A stretch of 64,000 nt of DNA from Gammaproteobacteria bacterium (GCA_025355645.1 JANXZG010000019.1:62001-126000), one strand, 5' to 3'. Positions 17,913 to 26,813 are shown, numbered from the stretch's first letter. The notes: generated by a model from the sequence alone, not told the origin. Numbers and translations: made by a program.

Positions 17913-18794
17913 ATGCTTCGCCTTGGCTTGCTGCTGCTACTATGCGCCAGTGCGGGCGCTGCGGAAGCCGAAGTCGGCTTCGATACCGCGGCCACGATCA
18001 ACCAGGCAGCGCAGGTGCGCGCCCAGGTGCGCGCATCGCTCGGCTCCATGCCCGAAAAAATGCGCCGTTTATACTCGGCCGACGATTCCGGGTCGCTGTC
18101 GGAAGATCAGCTTGCGGCGGTGGAGAGCAGCGCCACGCGCGGGTTTCGGATCGATGTATTCGAGCCTGCGGCGATCGCCGCGCTGGCGGCCGGCCTCGAC
18201 GCGTACAGCGCAAAAGCCGCGCTTGAATTCCTGCACAGCCCCCCCGGCCAGCTCACGGTCGCAGCCGATGTCGCACTGGCGATGCAGGACGAGGCCGCGC
18301 TCGACAAGATCTCATCGGGGGAAGTTGCGGCGCCGGCGAGCGCCGAACGGGACGCGATTCTCGATAAAATCGCGGTAGCCTCGCATGCGGTCGATTCAGC
18401 CGTGCAAATTTACCTGGTTATTGCCCGGGCGCTTGCGATCGGTACCGCGATCGGCGGGGGACTCGATCCCATTGCCGCCGACCAGCGGGCCGCCAAGAAT
18501 TCCGATGCCGCGGTGCGCGCGACCCTTGCGCAGCGCATGAAGCAACCCTTGCGCCGTTCACTGGCCTATGGTTACCGTGATCTCAGTCTCACTGACCTGC
18601 GCAACCTGCTGGCGTTTCTTGAATCGAAGGGCGGAAAGAATTACACCCTTGCTTCCATTGCAGCGATAAATGCCGGGTTCGATGCCATGGGGCGGCGCTG
18701 CGGCGAGCGGATCGGCGAGCGCTGGCGGGAACTGGCGGTGGCGCAGCGTGCCAGGACGACGCGCCCCGCAACGACTTCCGCCGACACACCCTAA
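17913..18794 (+). CDS. Exported hypothetical protein (DUF2059-like layout)
   Basis: 293 residues from ATG 17913, which begins a signal peptide (LRLGLLLLLCASAGAAEA). The mature protein is helical and Ala-rich. Two segments resemble each other: AALEFLHSPPGQ near residue 105 and LLAFLESKGGKNY near residue 240, which is like the repeated F...S..G pattern of DUF2059 proteins, but this is a weak resemblance by eye. Function unknown. Its end overlaps by four bases the convergent alpha/beta-hydrolase gene. Confidence 0.55.
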   Translation: MLRLGLLLLLCASAGAAEAEVGFDTAATINQAAQVRAQVRASLGSMPEKMRRLYSADDSGSLSEDQLAAVESSATRGFRIDVFEPAAIAALAAGLDAYSAKAALEFLHSPPGQLTVAADVALAMQDEAALDKISSGEVAAPASAERDAILDKIAVASHAVDSAVQIYLVIARALAIGTAIGGGLDPIAADQRAAKNSDAAVRATLAQRMKQPLRRSLAYGYRDLSLTDLRNLLAFLESKGGKNYTLASIAAINAGFDAMGRRCGERIGERWRELAVAQRARTTRPATTSADTP

Positions 18795-19300
18795 GTCAGG
18801 GATTGCAGAAAGGCTTTAAGATACAGGCAAATGGAAGACAGCTGGTCCTGCAGCCGGTGACCGGAATCGAGCACATGCAAGGCCGCGCGATGCTCGTGTG
18901 CCCAGCGGATGCTGTTGTCGACCGGCACGGTGTCGTCCCGCCAACCATGCACGATGACCGCGGGGCAGCCGACATTGCGGGGCGTAAACACCTCGAAACC
19001 GGGCATGTAAAACGCCGGTGCGAGCAGGAATAAGCCGCGGGCGCTCAGGCTGCGCGCGGCCGCGGCCGAGACATGCCCGCCCATGCTGGAACCGGCCAGC
19101 ACGAGCCGGCCGGCGAACGGCCGCGCGAAACTCAGCAGCTTCTCGACCCGCACCCGCGGATCGTCAATGCCCTGGTAATCGACCGATTCGGCCGCCAGCC
19201 CGAGTTCGCGCACCACGCTTGCCATGGCCATGATTTTCTCGCCCCAGGGACCCGTGGCCTTGCCGTGGGAAAACACCACCGTGGTCAGCGATTGACTCAT
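18791..19300 (-). CDS. Alpha/beta hydrolase
   Basis: 169 residues, small single-domain alpha/beta hydrolase. Catalytic triad visible: nucleophile Ser in LAGSSMGGHV, Asp in HGWRDDTVPVD and His in LDSGHRL. An oxyanion-type N-terminus (VVFSHGKATG) is also present. Such compact members (YdeN/RBBP9/dienelactone hydrolase-like) act as esterases or thioesterases; substrate unknown. It is divergent from the patatin gene at 19420, with a palindrome-containing intergenic region between them. Confidence 0.82.
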   Translation of the reverse strand: MSQSLTTVVFSHGKATGPWGEKIMAMASVVRELGLAAESVDYQGIDDPRVRVEKLLSFARPFAGRLVLAGSSMGGHVSAAAARSLSARGLFLLAPAFYMPGFEVFTPRNVGCPAVIVHGWRDDTVPVDNSIRWAHEHRAALHVLDSGHRLQDQLSSICLYLKAFLQSLT

Positions 19301-19329
19301 ATGTTCCCTCCCATTTCGTGCACTGGATC

Positions 19330-19347
19330 ACTGTGCTGGATCACAGT
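19330..19347. promoter_or_regulatory. Palindrome ACTGTG-N6-CACAGT, candidate operator
   Basis: Perfect six-base arms separated by six bases, located between the divergent hydrolase (start 19300) and patatin (start 19420) genes. A second, overlapping copy of CTGGATCAC (19323-19331 and 19336-19344) gives a 13-base direct repeat. The arms resemble the TGTG/CACA halves of CRP-family sites but the spacing is two bases short, so a different regulator or coincidence is possible. Confidence 0.3.
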
Positions 19348-19419
19348 TGGGACGTAAGGTAACCGAAACCGCGGCCACTGTGATGTGGATTGGTACCCGA
19401 TACTGAGGAGCGGCCAGCT

Positions 19420-21291
19420 ATGGCCTTCGAGGACGACCGCAGCGTTACCATCCACGAGATGCGCAGCACGCTGGTGTGCCTGGCTGATTGCCCGACGCTG
19501 AACGGCGTGGACGAGGAAACCCTCGTGACGATCGCGCGCGAGGCGATACATTTTTCCCTGCCCGCCGGCTGTAGCCTATTTGAGGCGGGCATGGAGCCCG
19601 ACGGCATTTACCTCGTGACCACCGGCCGCCTCGGCGTGCGCGACCCGGCACGTCCCACCTGGACGGCAAGCATAGGAGCGCGCGAATTCGTCGGCGAGCT
19701 AAGCTGGCTGCTCGGCCAGCGGCGCAGCGCGAACGTCGTCGCGCAGCGCGACACCGAACTGCTGTGGCTGACGTCGGAGGTGCTGAATTCAGTGACACAG
19801 CGCAGTGCCGGCCTTTCGCTGGCGCTCGCCAGGCTTTGCGCCCATCGGCTGCACCTGAGCAACCGCAATCACCGCCCGAGCCAGCGCGCGCATGTCTTCG
19901 TGATCGTGCCCAACAGCCCGGCGACCGACAGCATAAACTTCGCGACTCAACTGGTGGCGGAGTTATCCCGCCGCGGCAAGGCGGAACTCGTGTGGGACGC
20001 GCGCGCAAGTTGCCATACTACGCACTGGTTCAGCAGGGTCGAGGAAAAAAACGACTACGTCGTCTATCTTGCCGACTCACACTCTTCCGGGTGGACCCGC
20101 CAGTGCTGCCGCCAGGCTGATTTCCTGCTGCTGGTCGCAAATTCAGATGAGCCGCGCTCGCGGTGGCCAGATGTAATCAGCGAGACCGCCGCGAGGCCCG
20201 GCGTGCGCACTGAACTCGCGCTGCTGCATCGCGGGTCCCTGCATGCAGGCGCGGCCGCGCGCTGGCTCGCGGTTACCCCCGCGAAGCGCCATCATCACAT
20301 CGTGGGTCCCGCGGATATCGGGCGCATCGCCCGGCTGCTCGCGCAGACCGGCGTTGGCCTGGTCCTGTCGGGGGGCGGCGCGCGCGGCTTTGCCCACCTC
20401 GGCGTGATACAGGCGCTGCGCGAGGCGCGTGTGCCGATCGACTGCGTCGGCGGCTCCTCTATCGGGGCGATCATCGCCGGCGGCGTGGCAATGGGCTGGA
20501 GCGATCAGGAGATGCGCGAGCGCTATTACCGCACTTTCGTCGCGACCAACCCCTTGAGCGACTATACATTCCCGTTCGTGGCGCTGACGCGTGGCCGCAA
20601 GGTGGCGCGGCTGCTGCGCCAGGAGTTCGGCGACGTGGCCATCGAAGACATGCCGATCCCTTTTTTCTGCATCAGCGCGAACTTGAGCACGGGGCGCGCC
20701 TGCGAGCACCGCAGCGGCCTGCTATGGCACACCCTGCGCGCCTCGGTCGCGATCCCCGGCATCATGCCGCCAGTGTTTCGGGACGATGAAATCCTGGTCG
20801 ATGGCTCCGCCGTCAACAACATGCCGGTCGATGTCATGCAAAACTACTCGCCGGGGTTCGTGCTCGGGAGCGATGCCGGCGCCGTGAGTTCATTTCGCAG
20901 CCGCGATCTGGTGAGCGGTCACCCGCCATTCTGGCGGTTTTTCAACCGCACCAGCGCGGGCAAGCCGCGCATCAACATCTTCCAGATCCTGATGGAATCG
21001 AACATGGTGGGCGGCGCCTCAAGTGCCGCCGTGCAGCGTGAGTTCGCGGATTTGATCCTGAAGCCGCCGCTGCTGAACATAGAGCTGCTCGACTGGAAGG
21101 CTTTCCAGCGGGTCATCGACATCGGCTATCGCTATACGGTGGCGGCGCTGGAGAACCTGCCTAAGGTGCCGCGCATCACCGACGCTCCCATCGGGGTCCA
21201 CGGCAGCGCATCGTCCCTGTCGGCAGAAATCGAGCGACGCAGGCTCGCTAGGGCCGCGCTTCTTCAGCCGGACGTGCTACCAGCGGCCTGA
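19420..21291 (+). CDS. Patatin-like phospholipase with N-terminal cyclic-nucleotide-binding domain (NTE family)
   Basis: 623 residues from ATG 19420 (GAGGAG nine bases upstream). Residues 1-150 form a CRP-like cyclic-nucleotide-binding domain (AGCSLFEAGMEPDGIYLV, GEFVGELSWLLG-type loop). Residues about 155-290 look like a regulatory P-loop-like spacer. From 311 on there is a patatin domain: oxyanion loop SGGGARGFAHLG, nucleophile elbow GGSSIGA (Ser347) and catalytic Asp in DGSAVNNMP. It should hydrolyse phospholipids or lysophospholipids at the membrane, possibly gated by a nucleotide. Its last 44 bases overlap the convergent tail sheath gene. Confidence 0.88.
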   Translation: MAFEDDRSVTIHEMRSTLVCLADCPTLNGVDEETLVTIAREAIHFSLPAGCSLFEAGMEPDGIYLVTTGRLGVRDPARPTWTASIGAREFVGELSWLLGQRRSANVVAQRDTELLWLTSEVLNSVTQRSAGLSLALARLCAHRLHLSNRNHRPSQRAHVFVIVPNSPATDSINFATQLVAELSRRGKAELVWDARASCHTTHWFSRVEEKNDYVVYLADSHSSGWTRQCCRQADFLLLVANSDEPRSRWPDVISETAARPGVRTELALLHRGSLHAGAAARWLAVTPAKRHHHIVGPADIGRIARLLAQTGVGLVLSGGGARGFAHLGVIQALREARVPIDCVGGSSIGAIIAGGVAMGWSDQEMRERYYRTFVATNPLSDYTFPFVALTRGRKVARLLRQEFGDVAIEDMPIPFFCISANLSTGRACEHRSGLLWHTLRASVAIPGIMPPVFRDDEILVDGSAVNNMPVDVMQNYSPGFVLGSDAGAVSSFRSRDLVSGHPPFWRFFNRTSAGKPRINIFQILMESNMVGGASSAAVQREFADLILKPPLLNIELLDWKAFQRVIDIGYRYTVAALENLPKVPRITDAPIGVHGSASSLSAEIERRRLARAALLQPDVLPAA

Positions 21292-22894
21292 TCTGGCGCG
21301 GCGCGGGCCGCGGATCGCTCAGTTGATTCAAGGTCACCGCCCGCACCTGCGACCCCAGCAGTGACTGCGATATCCGGAACGTGTGGAACTGTCCGCGGTG
21401 CTGGGCCGCAAAGCCGATCAGGAACTGGAATTCATGGAAATCCCGGGGGCCGCTGCCATTGCCTTCGCGTTCCGCCCGGCGCTTGGCGACGACGTAGAAC
21501 GCATCCGCCGCATCATGCTCGCCGAAGGTGCCGGCGGCATGCAGCTCGCTAAAGAACGCGCGTACCTGTTTTTCCAGCAGACCGGCAATATCGTGCTGCG
21601 GCCAGGCGATGGCAACCCAGCGCGTGCCATGTTCAATGCTATTGAGAATAGCCAGCGCCTGGCGGCGCTGAGCCAGGTATCTCCAGCCGGGCTCGGCCGC
21701 GTTGGCCGCAGCGAGCGTGCGCAGCTTCAGGCTCGAGTCCACCGGCGAACGCACCGTCTGCAGTGTATTTACGCCGTGCAGGGCAAGGCGCACGCGCCGG
21801 TCATCGGCCACCCAGCACACGGGGCGAAAACCCGGACGCAGGATCGGCTCGTCGGATTCCGCGGCCGCCCAGACTGAGGCTGCTACGTCGCCCTTGGCGA
21901 GCATCCCGGCGACGGCGCCGCACGGCGCAAACGCCTCGAACCTGCCGCGAAGTTTGTCGAGTGCCAAGATGCGCGGAAAGAACATCAGCGCGTCCTCGCT
22001 CGCAAAGCTCCATTCGTGCAGGCCGCGCAGGGCGTCATCGGCGGTGGCCCAGGTACCCGGCGGATCCACGATCAGCAGCGCGCGGCGCTCGCGGCAAAAA
22101 CGTGCAGCAACCATCAGGGTGCTCGGGCCAATGTCCTGGTCGCGCGAGATCGGCGGAATGCACAGGAAATTGAATTCATCCATGCTGCTGATGGCGAACA
22201 TGCCGGAGCGGTTGACACTCGATCCGATCAGGTCGTAGTCCGTGACCGGTGCGCCATCATCGCCATCTGAATTCGAGTAAACATAACCAGTCGGTAGGCC
22301 CGTGACCGCGTCGGGCGTCAGGTCAGGCCGATGCAAGGGCAGCGGAAACAACGGCTCGATCATGTCGGAGTCGGCGATAAAGGCGCCAAGATAGGTGTCG
22401 GACTGCGCATCAAGTGACAGGTTGCGGTAAGTTTCCTGGTCTTCGACGCGCAGGGTTCCCTGCGTGCGGATACGCTGCACAGTGAGATTGAAATTCTCGC
22501 TGTTGTCGACGGGCAGGTTGTCATAATCCACAGACACGCGCAGGAATTCGCGCGTCCCGGGACGCCTCGCGCGCAGTCGCAGCGCTTGCGAGCCTGCGGG
22601 CAGTGACAGAGTTGAGGGCCGCGCGCCATTCTGAACGCGGACAATTAGGGCTTCGCTGCCGCCATTGTCGAAGAACTGCTCGACCGCGTAACTGACGCTG
22701 CTGGGCTGCCACAAACCGCCAAAAATCTGCTGGAAATCAGCAAAATTGCGGATAGCAACCGCTTGATTGACGGGACCGCGCAGCGTACGCCCGATGAATG
22801 CGGTTCGCGACGCCGGCAACCGCGCAATTGGCTGATCCGGGCCTGTTTCTTCTTGTACTTGGATACCTCGACCGGTCCCCATGGCGGGGAACAT
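21248..22894 (-). CDS. Phage-type contractile tail sheath protein, solitary
   Basis: 548 residues. N-terminal sheath domain: RLPASRTAFIGRTLRGPVNQ, then FADFQQIFGG and YAVEQFFDNGGSEALIVRV, the classic start of contractile tail sheath proteins. The C-terminal conserved domain is also present (SIEHGTRWVAIAWPQHD, AFFSELHAAGTF, FLIGFAAQHRGQFHTFRISQ). In phage, R-type tailocins and eCIS the sheath polymer contracts to drive the tube. No tube, baseplate, spike or AAA ATPase gene is nearby: the neighbours are a patatin and a rhomboid. It may be a domesticated or remnant gene, or its partners lie elsewhere. ATG 22894 or 22882 is the start. Confidence 0.85.
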   Translation of the reverse strand: MFPAMGTGRGIQVQEETGPDQPIARLPASRTAFIGRTLRGPVNQAVAIRNFADFQQIFGGLWQPSSVSYAVEQFFDNGGSEALIVRVQNGARPSTLSLPAGSQALRLRARRPGTREFLRVSVDYDNLPVDNSENFNLTVQRIRTQGTLRVEDQETYRNLSLDAQSDTYLGAFIADSDMIEPLFPLPLHRPDLTPDAVTGLPTGYVYSNSDGDDGAPVTDYDLIGSSVNRSGMFAISSMDEFNFLCIPPISRDQDIGPSTLMVAARFCRERRALLIVDPPGTWATADDALRGLHEWSFASEDALMFFPRILALDKLRGRFEAFAPCGAVAGMLAKGDVAASVWAAAESDEPILRPGFRPVCWVADDRRVRLALHGVNTLQTVRSPVDSSLKLRTLAAANAAEPGWRYLAQRRQALAILNSIEHGTRWVAIAWPQHDIAGLLEKQVRAFFSELHAAGTFGEHDAADAFYVVAKRRAEREGNGSGPRDFHEFQFLIGFAAQHRGQFHTFRISQSLLGSQVRAVTLNQLSDPRPAPRQIRPLVARPAEEARP

Positions 22895-22935
22895 ACCACA
22901 ACGCGCGCGACGCTCGATGGCGATTAGACCGAATA

Positions 22936-23619
22936 TCAGCGCGCAAACAAGGAGACCTTGCGCCGTTTGAACAGGACGACGAGCAGCATGCCGGCCAGGA
23001 AGCCGCCGATATGAGCGCGGATGGCGACGCCGCCGCTGCCGTGCAGCGCGAAGTCACTCAACAACTGTATCGCGAACCACAGCGGCAATAGCAGCATCGC
23101 CGATACCCGCAGGGTCGTGAAGAAAAATGGCAGCACCACCAGCGTCAGGATGTTCGCGCGCGGAAACAGCATCAGGTACGCGCCCAGAACGCCGGATATT
23201 GCGCCGCTCGCGCCGATGATTGGATACGCGGAATTCGGTTCCGATAGGGATTGCGCAAGCACTGCCACGATGCCGCACAGCAGGTAAAAACCGAGGAAGC
23301 GCCAATGCCCCATGGCATCTTCGACATTGGGACCGTAGATCCACAGGAACAGCATGTTGCCGAGCAGATGCGCCCAGCCGGTGTGCAGGACCATTGAGGT
23401 GAACACCGATGCGCCGCGCGGCACCCACTGCAGTTCCCCCGGCAGGATCGCATTGCCGAGTAGGACCGCCGGAATGGCACCGAGCGCGATCATGGCCTGG
23501 CGATTCAACGCCGCATCACTCAGGAACTGCCACAGGTAGATGCTGCAGCAGGTCCCGATCAGCGCGAGCGTGATGAGGGGTCTTGAGGCCGAGGGTGTGT
23601 AGTCCTTGAGCGGGATCAT
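22936..23619 (-). CDS. Rhomboid family intramembrane serine protease
   Basis: 227 residues with six predicted transmembrane helices. The catalytic Ser is in GASGAISGVLGAY (GxSG motif) and the His in the last helix, IRAHIGGFLAG. The WxR-like loop region includes HLLGNMLFLWIYGPNVED, typical of rhomboids. It cleaves membrane proteins within or near a transmembrane segment. Its ATG overlaps the stop of an upstream 46-codon gene (ATGA), indicating translational coupling. Substrates unknown. Confidence 0.92.
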   Translation of the reverse strand: MIPLKDYTPSASRPLITLALIGTCCSIYLWQFLSDAALNRQAMIALGAIPAVLLGNAILPGELQWVPRGASVFTSMVLHTGWAHLLGNMLFLWIYGPNVEDAMGHWRFLGFYLLCGIVAVLAQSLSEPNSAYPIIGASGAISGVLGAYLMLFPRANILTLVVLPFFFTTLRVSAMLLLPLWFAIQLLSDFALHGSGGVAIRAHIGGFLAGMLLVVLFKRRKVSLFAR

Positions 23620-23756
23620 CCCGTCGCCCGGTCAGGCTCGGGCAGGGACGGGCGGAGATTCATGCCGCGGCGCCGCTCCTCGAGCAGTGCCTGCTCGGCA
23701 GCTGCTTTCTTGCGCGTGATCTCGTCGAGCATGATTTTCAGCCATTCGCTCAGCAT
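23616..23756 (-). CDS. 46-residue charged helical protein overlapping the rhomboid start
   Basis: Small frame running from ATG 23756 to the TGA that overlaps the rhomboid ATG (ATGA at 23616-23619). The product begins MLSEWLKIMLDEITRKKAAA and continues with an E/R-rich amphipathic helix, then a Pro-rich tail. Coding status is inferred from the exact four-base overlap with the next gene, the plausible amphipathic helix and the lack of any other function for this 170-base gap. No ribosome binding site was confirmed. If translated, it could couple or regulate rhomboid production. Confidence 0.5.
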   Translation of the reverse strand: MLSEWLKIMLDEITRKKAAAEQALLEERRRGMNLRPSLPEPDRATG

Positions 23757-23790
23757 GGCGCAAATAATAGCCCGATCACACCCGGCCCGC

Positions 23791-25629
23791 TCAGGGCTTT
23801 AGGATCTCATCGAGACGCCTCGCGACGAATGGATGATAGACGTGCCGCGCGAGCGCATAGACGCGCCTCGCGATGGTCGCACCGCCCTCGGACTGCATCA
23901 TCTGTTCATAGAGCGGTTCGATCAATGCCAGGCGTCCCGTAGTGAGCAGGTAGTTTTGCAATGGCCACATCGCTGCCGTATATCCCGCCCGCAAGGTAAG
24001 GCCAAACCAGCTGGCGGCAATGTCGGCGTTGGGGTTTGTGGACAGTTTGAAGACGCGATCGAGCTCCGCGAGCCGCGCGGCGCCGATGCTGTCGGGGGCG
24101 GCACTAAGGACGCTGACCCAATGCCTGCCGGACCACTGGCGCGCGACCATCTGCAGCGCCTTGATGTCGCCGTTCGAAAGCAGCCCGACATCCGGATCCG
24201 GCGGGGATGGCGCTGGCTCCGCGCCGGCCGGTATTCCGCCAGCGAACAGCCACGCAGACAATGCAGCCTGTGGCAAATTTTCCTGCATGAAACCCACGAA
24301 CTGCGCCGTCGAAACACTTTGCCCCGCATAGCGCTCGAGGAACGTTCGCAACAGCGCATCGATGCGCGCGGTCCCGTACTGGTCCCCCAGCCAGGAGAAC
24401 AGGAGCCTGCCCTTGCGGCGCGGTGCCTGATTGAAAATATCATCGTAGGCCCGATCCGAAAGCTCAGCCGCCAGTACGCCATCATCGGGCCCACCGCCCG
24501 CCGGCTCGTCGCGGCCCGCCCCGTAGAGTTCGGTGACGATGCGTTGCGCGAAGTACGCGGCGATCGCCTCGCCTATCCAGCGGTCGCGCCACTCGGCCGG
24601 TGCCACCTGTGCGCCGGACCAGGAATACGCCACCGCGTAGGCGAGTGGCGCAAGCTGACTCCTGTCAGCGGCGAGCAGCGTCGGGGAGACCGTGGCGAGG
24701 TCCGGATAGTCCACCTCGCTCACCGGAAAACTCATTGACATCGCGGCAATGTCGAACCGTTCCCAAGGGTAAGCGCCGAGCAGTTTTTCTGCGGCCTTCA
24801 GCATGGGCTCGGTATCGCTGAATAGCTTCGCCGCCGCCGTCAGCGCCGATTTTTCCGCATACACCCCGCTCCTCGCGCCGGTGGCCTTGTAGCGCAGATC
24901 GCCCGCGACCAGCGCGATGGCTTCCGCGGGTATGGCGCGGTCCATGACGAACCAGTATTCATTCGGATGCTTGCCCAGTTTATCGGGCTTTGCGGCCATC
25001 AAGGCAATCTGGCCATTTGGCGTATGAATATGCGCGCTGTAGGTCGCGCGCACGCGCGGCGTATCCTGTAGCGGGATCCAGCTGCGCGCATTGATTGGCG
25101 CCGACAGCGTGTACAAGAACGGCAGCTGGTGCGGGGTGCCGGCGGTCGGTCCGCTCCAGTGCAAGCCACGCGCCTGCGGCGCTGTTGCATAATCGATCCT
25201 GAGCACGAGCTTCTGCTGCCTCGAGGCCGGCAGGTCAATGATCAGCGGGCGGCCCAGAATCGGATCGGCCCTGCCAAGGTGGAACGGGCGGCTGATCCAG
25301 ATCGGCTCCGGCTTCTCGGTCGCACCGACGATGTCGCTGGTCAACTCCGTCACATCAAGAATCGACAGGTCCTTGGTATCCAGCACGACCTGGGTGGCGC
25401 CGAAATCAAATCGTTGCAATTCGAGTGCGATGCCACCCTGCAGCTGCTGCGACACGAAATCGACCTCCAGGGACAATTCAAAGTGAGTGGTGCGAAATTG
25501 ACTTGTATTGGCGTATGAATAGCCGTCCACCGGCATATCGCCGGCGAGGGCCAGCGCCTGGCTGGCGGTGAGGCTCGACGCGACGCACAGCGTCATCAGG
25601 AAACCAGCGGTTGATGATCTGCCCCGCAT
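23791..25629 (-). CDS. M1 aminopeptidase homologue with degenerate zinc site (probable pseudoenzyme)
   Basis: 612 residues with an N-terminal signal peptide (LCVASSLTASQALA). The fold is that of leukotriene-A4-hydrolase-like M1 peptidases: beta-sandwich N-terminal domain, catalytic-like domain and C-terminal helical repeat region (...FVARRLDEILKP). However the exopeptidase GxMEN loop reads SEVDY (304-308) and the zinc motif HExxH reads YAVAY (331-335); only the third ligand Glu354 remains, exactly 18 residues after the second position as in active enzymes. So both histidines and the catalytic Glu are lost and peptidase activity is unlikely. It may have a binding role. Its ATG overlaps the L,D-transpeptidase stop (ATGA). 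Confidence 0.85.
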   Translation of the reverse strand: MRGRSSTAGFLMTLCVASSLTASQALALAGDMPVDGYSYANTSQFRTTHFELSLEVDFVSQQLQGGIALELQRFDFGATQVVLDTKDLSILDVTELTSDIVGATEKPEPIWISRPFHLGRADPILGRPLIIDLPASRQQKLVLRIDYATAPQARGLHWSGPTAGTPHQLPFLYTLSAPINARSWIPLQDTPRVRATYSAHIHTPNGQIALMAAKPDKLGKHPNEYWFVMDRAIPAEAIALVAGDLRYKATGARSGVYAEKSALTAAAKLFSDTEPMLKAAEKLLGAYPWERFDIAAMSMSFPVSEVDYPDLATVSPTLLAADRSQLAPLAYAVAYSWSGAQVAPAEWRDRWIGEAIAAYFAQRIVTELYGAGRDEPAGGGPDDGVLAAELSDRAYDDIFNQAPRRKGRLLFSWLGDQYGTARIDALLRTFLERYAGQSVSTAQFVGFMQENLPQAALSAWLFAGGIPAGAEPAPSPPDPDVGLLSNGDIKALQMVARQWSGRHWVSVLSAAPDSIGAARLAELDRVFKLSTNPNADIAASWFGLTLRAGYTAAMWPLQNYLLTTGRLALIEPLYEQMMQSEGGATIARRVYALARHVYHPFVARRLDEILKP

Positions 25630-26813
25630 CAGTGTGGCGCCGCGCTCTCCGCGCTGCGATCCCCGACCAGTTCCCGGTACGTCTTCTCATCGATCAGCAG
25701 GCCGCTTGTCCCATCCCAGTTCGATCCTGACGGCAGCGTATTGGCTACCAGGCGCGCCTGGCCCAGCACCTCATCCACGCCGTGCTGGCCAGCACTGATT
25801 GGCACCGGAATGGCGCGCGGATTGTGGGCCAGGTCGGCAATGCGCTGCCAGTCGATCTGCGGGTCATCCGCATGCACCTTCTGCGCCAGTTCCGGATGCG
25901 CCTTTCCGTTCAGCAGATGATCAAGCAGGCGCTTGCGATTCGCGGTCCAGTCGCGCGAGTCATCCTCGAGCACGGCGTATGCCTGCAGGTACAGCGTCTG
26001 GTCGCGCCAGCCGAACAGGTAGGGCTGGTTGACGACGGTCACCTTGGTACCGACCGGAATCAGGTCAAAGAAGACGGCGATATCCTCGGGGTACAGGCGC
26101 ATGCAGCCATGGCTTGAACGCATGCCGACGCCATATGGCTTGTTGGTGCCGTGGATCAGGTAGCTCGGCCATTGCAGCCGGAACATGTACTGCCCGAGCG
26201 GATTGTCCGGGCCGGGCGGCACCTGCTTTGGCAGCTTCTCGCCGTTTTCGGCATGTTCGTCGCGCACCGATTTTGGCACGACCCAGACGGGGTCTTTTTG
26301 CCGGCTGACGATCTTGGTTGTGCCCTCCGGTGTCTTCCAGCCAACCCTGCCGATGCCGATCGGATGGGTGTAGACCACCTGCGCTTCGCCCTTCTTGTGC
26401 GGCGGGAAATAGAAAATGCGCATAGCCGCCACATTGACGACGACCCCTTCACGTACCGAGGCAGGCAGCACGAACTGAGTCGGCACGACAACCTCGCGCC
26501 CTACTCCGGGCAGCCACGGGTCGACGCCTGGATTCGCCAGCAGGATCTCTTCATAGCCGACATCGAAACGGCGGGCAATATCCGATAGGGTATCGTCGGC
26601 GCCGATGATGGTCTTCTGCACTGCGCCGACCAGATCGCCATCGGCCGCCGCGATCTGGAATTTGTGCATGGCCACGGGCTTCGGCAATTCCGGTGCCGGC
26701 GCGGCCTTGGGCACTGCGGACGCCGGCGCGGGCGCCGGCGCGCGGTGAAACAGCGAGCAGCCGGCGAGAATCGCGCTAGCGCAAAACGCCGCCGGGTAAA
26801 AATTGCGGTGCAT
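25629..26813 (-). CDS. LysM-containing L,D-transpeptidase lipoprotein (YkuD/ErfK family)
   Basis: 394 residues. Lipoprotein signal with lipobox LAGC, a Pro/Ala-rich linker, a LysM-like motif (IGADDTLSDIARRFDV ... LANPGVDPWLPGVG), then the YkuD domain with the catalytic signature HGTNKPYGVGMRSSHGCMRL: the Cys of SHGCMRL is the nucleophile. Such enzymes cross-link 3-3 peptides or attach the Braun lipoprotein to peptidoglycan. A long C-terminal region follows. ATG 26813 at the lipoprotein start is clear. The gene is operonic with the M1 homologue downstream via ATGA overlap. Confidence 0.92.
   Translation of the reverse strand: MHRNFYPAAFCASAILAGCSLFHRAPAPAPASAVPKAAPAPELPKPVAMHKFQIAAADGDLVGAVQKTIIGADDTLSDIARRFDVGYEEILLANPGVDPWLPGVGREVVVPTQFVLPASVREGVVVNVAAMRIFYFPPHKKGEAQVVYTHPIGIGRVGWKTPEGTTKIVSRQKDPVWVVPKSVRDEHAENGEKLPKQVPPGPDNPLGQYMFRLQWPSYLIHGTNKPYGVGMRSSHGCMRLYPEDIAVFFDLIPVGTKVTVVNQPYLFGWRDQTLYLQAYAVLEDDSRDWTANRKRLLDHLLNGKAHPELAQKVHADDPQIDWQRIADLAHNPRAIPVPISAGQHGVDEVLGQARLVANTLPSGSNWDGTSGLLIDEKTYRELVGDRSAESAAPH

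Noticed and set aside
19330..19347. Assignment of the palindrome as a true CRP site
   Set aside because: TGTG and CACA halves are six bases apart instead of eight, so it does not fit the CRP consensus.
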